Shown piece by piece: positions 35,260-35,365 of a stretch of DNA of 35,365 nt (positions are counted from its first letter, which is position 1; each line of letters begins with the position of its first letter). The stretch spans positions 1-35,365 of the forward strand of contig JAEEJD010000181.1 in NCBI GenBank assembly GCA_016281675.1, given 5' to 3'. A model generated the notes under the pieces. That model did not search any database and was not told the origin of the DNA. It worked only from the letters and a program-made list of their open reading frames with translations. The position numbers and the translations under genes were made by a program. Source of the DNA: Lachnospiraceae bacterium. Lineage in GTDB: Bacteria; Bacillota_A; Clostridia; Lachnospirales; Lachnospiraceae.

Positions 35260-35365
35260 TCAGCGTGACCTGAGCTGTTTCAAAATGGCATCCGGGGTGG
35301 GCGGACATCCCATAACGCAAATATCCGCATTTTTGCAGCATCTTCCTATCCCGATACCGTCAGGC
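35260..35365 (-). CDS. C-terminal end of an unidentified Cys-rich protein (partial)
   Basis: The last 34 codons of a gene entering from the right edge. The tail reads PDGIGIGRCCKNADICVMGC then PPTPDAILKQLRSR, with four cysteines. The GCPPTPDAIL part resembles the C-terminal motif of NuoB/HycG-type iron-sulfur subunits (GCPPxPxAI), but this piece is too short to decide. It stops 102 bases before larE and is probably in the same transcript. Confidence 0.6.
   Translation of the reverse strand, partial: PDGIGIGRCCKNADICVMGCPPTPDAILKQLRSR

Noticed and set aside
1..35365. CRISPR arrays, insertion sequences, cyclic-di-GMP riboswitches, rRNA
   Set aside because: No regularly spaced repeats, transposase genes or recognisable riboswitch cores were seen on reading both strands; no search tool was available.

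Overview
This window reads as chromosomal DNA of a Gram-positive Clostridia member, most likely Lachnospiraceae. The signs are strong AGGAGG-type ribosome binding sites, TTGACA/TATAAT-like promoters, a Bacillus-type PurF with a short propeptide and four Fe-S cysteines, meso-diaminopimelate dehydrogenase, a lipoprotein-type solute-binding protein, and several cyclic-di-GMP and chemotaxis proteins. The taxonomic call is an inference from gene content. Almost every gene is on the minus strand. Only a tRNA-Leu and one small peptide gene are on the plus strand.

Layout from left to right. (1) 1-6262: nitrogen and nucleotide genes, transcribed leftward as purF-carA-carB, then amt, which runs off the left edge. 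Both purF and amt have a good promoter followed within about 20 bases by a terminator-type hairpin. (2) 6398-18454: one apparent nine-gene transcription unit. It begins with a polar amino-acid ABC transporter (binding lipoprotein, permease, ATPase), then a DapF-fold racemase-like protein, glycerol kinase, GlpA-type dehydrogenase with a BFD-like domain, a flavoprotein fused to DUF1667, a monoacylglycerol-lipase-like hydrolase, and a very large hybrid histidine kinase. Genes 15399-6398 overlap or abut, so coupled expression is likely. (3) 18565-24400: M16 protease, rlmH, DegV, SIMPL protein and an sce7726-type nuclease-like protein. (4) 24485-28197: chemotaxis receptor, small membrane protein, Ddh, and on the opposite strand tRNA-Leu with anticodon AAG. 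(5) 28418-32704: small membrane protein, a GGDEF-EAL protein and a GGDEF protein. Between the last two, on the plus strand, is an isolated double-glycine (Nif11-like) peptide precursor with its own promoter and terminator. (6) 32821-35365: fdhD, tcdA-like and larE genes (sulfur and cofactor chemistry) and the Cys-rich end of an unidentified protein.

How the genes fit together. The central unit can be read as a pathway: the hydrolase frees glycerol from monoglyceride or lysolipid, GlpK phosphorylates it, GlpA oxidises glycerol-3-phosphate to dihydroxyacetone phosphate, and the DUF1667 flavoprotein probably passes electrons on. Why an amino-acid transporter and a racemase lead the same unit is not explained. 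The best candidate for an undescribed system is the orphan peptide at 30912-31208. It has a leader ending in Gly-Gly and a two-cysteine, Pro/aromatic-rich tail, with no visible modification or export gene beside it, and it sits between two cyclic-di-GMP genes.
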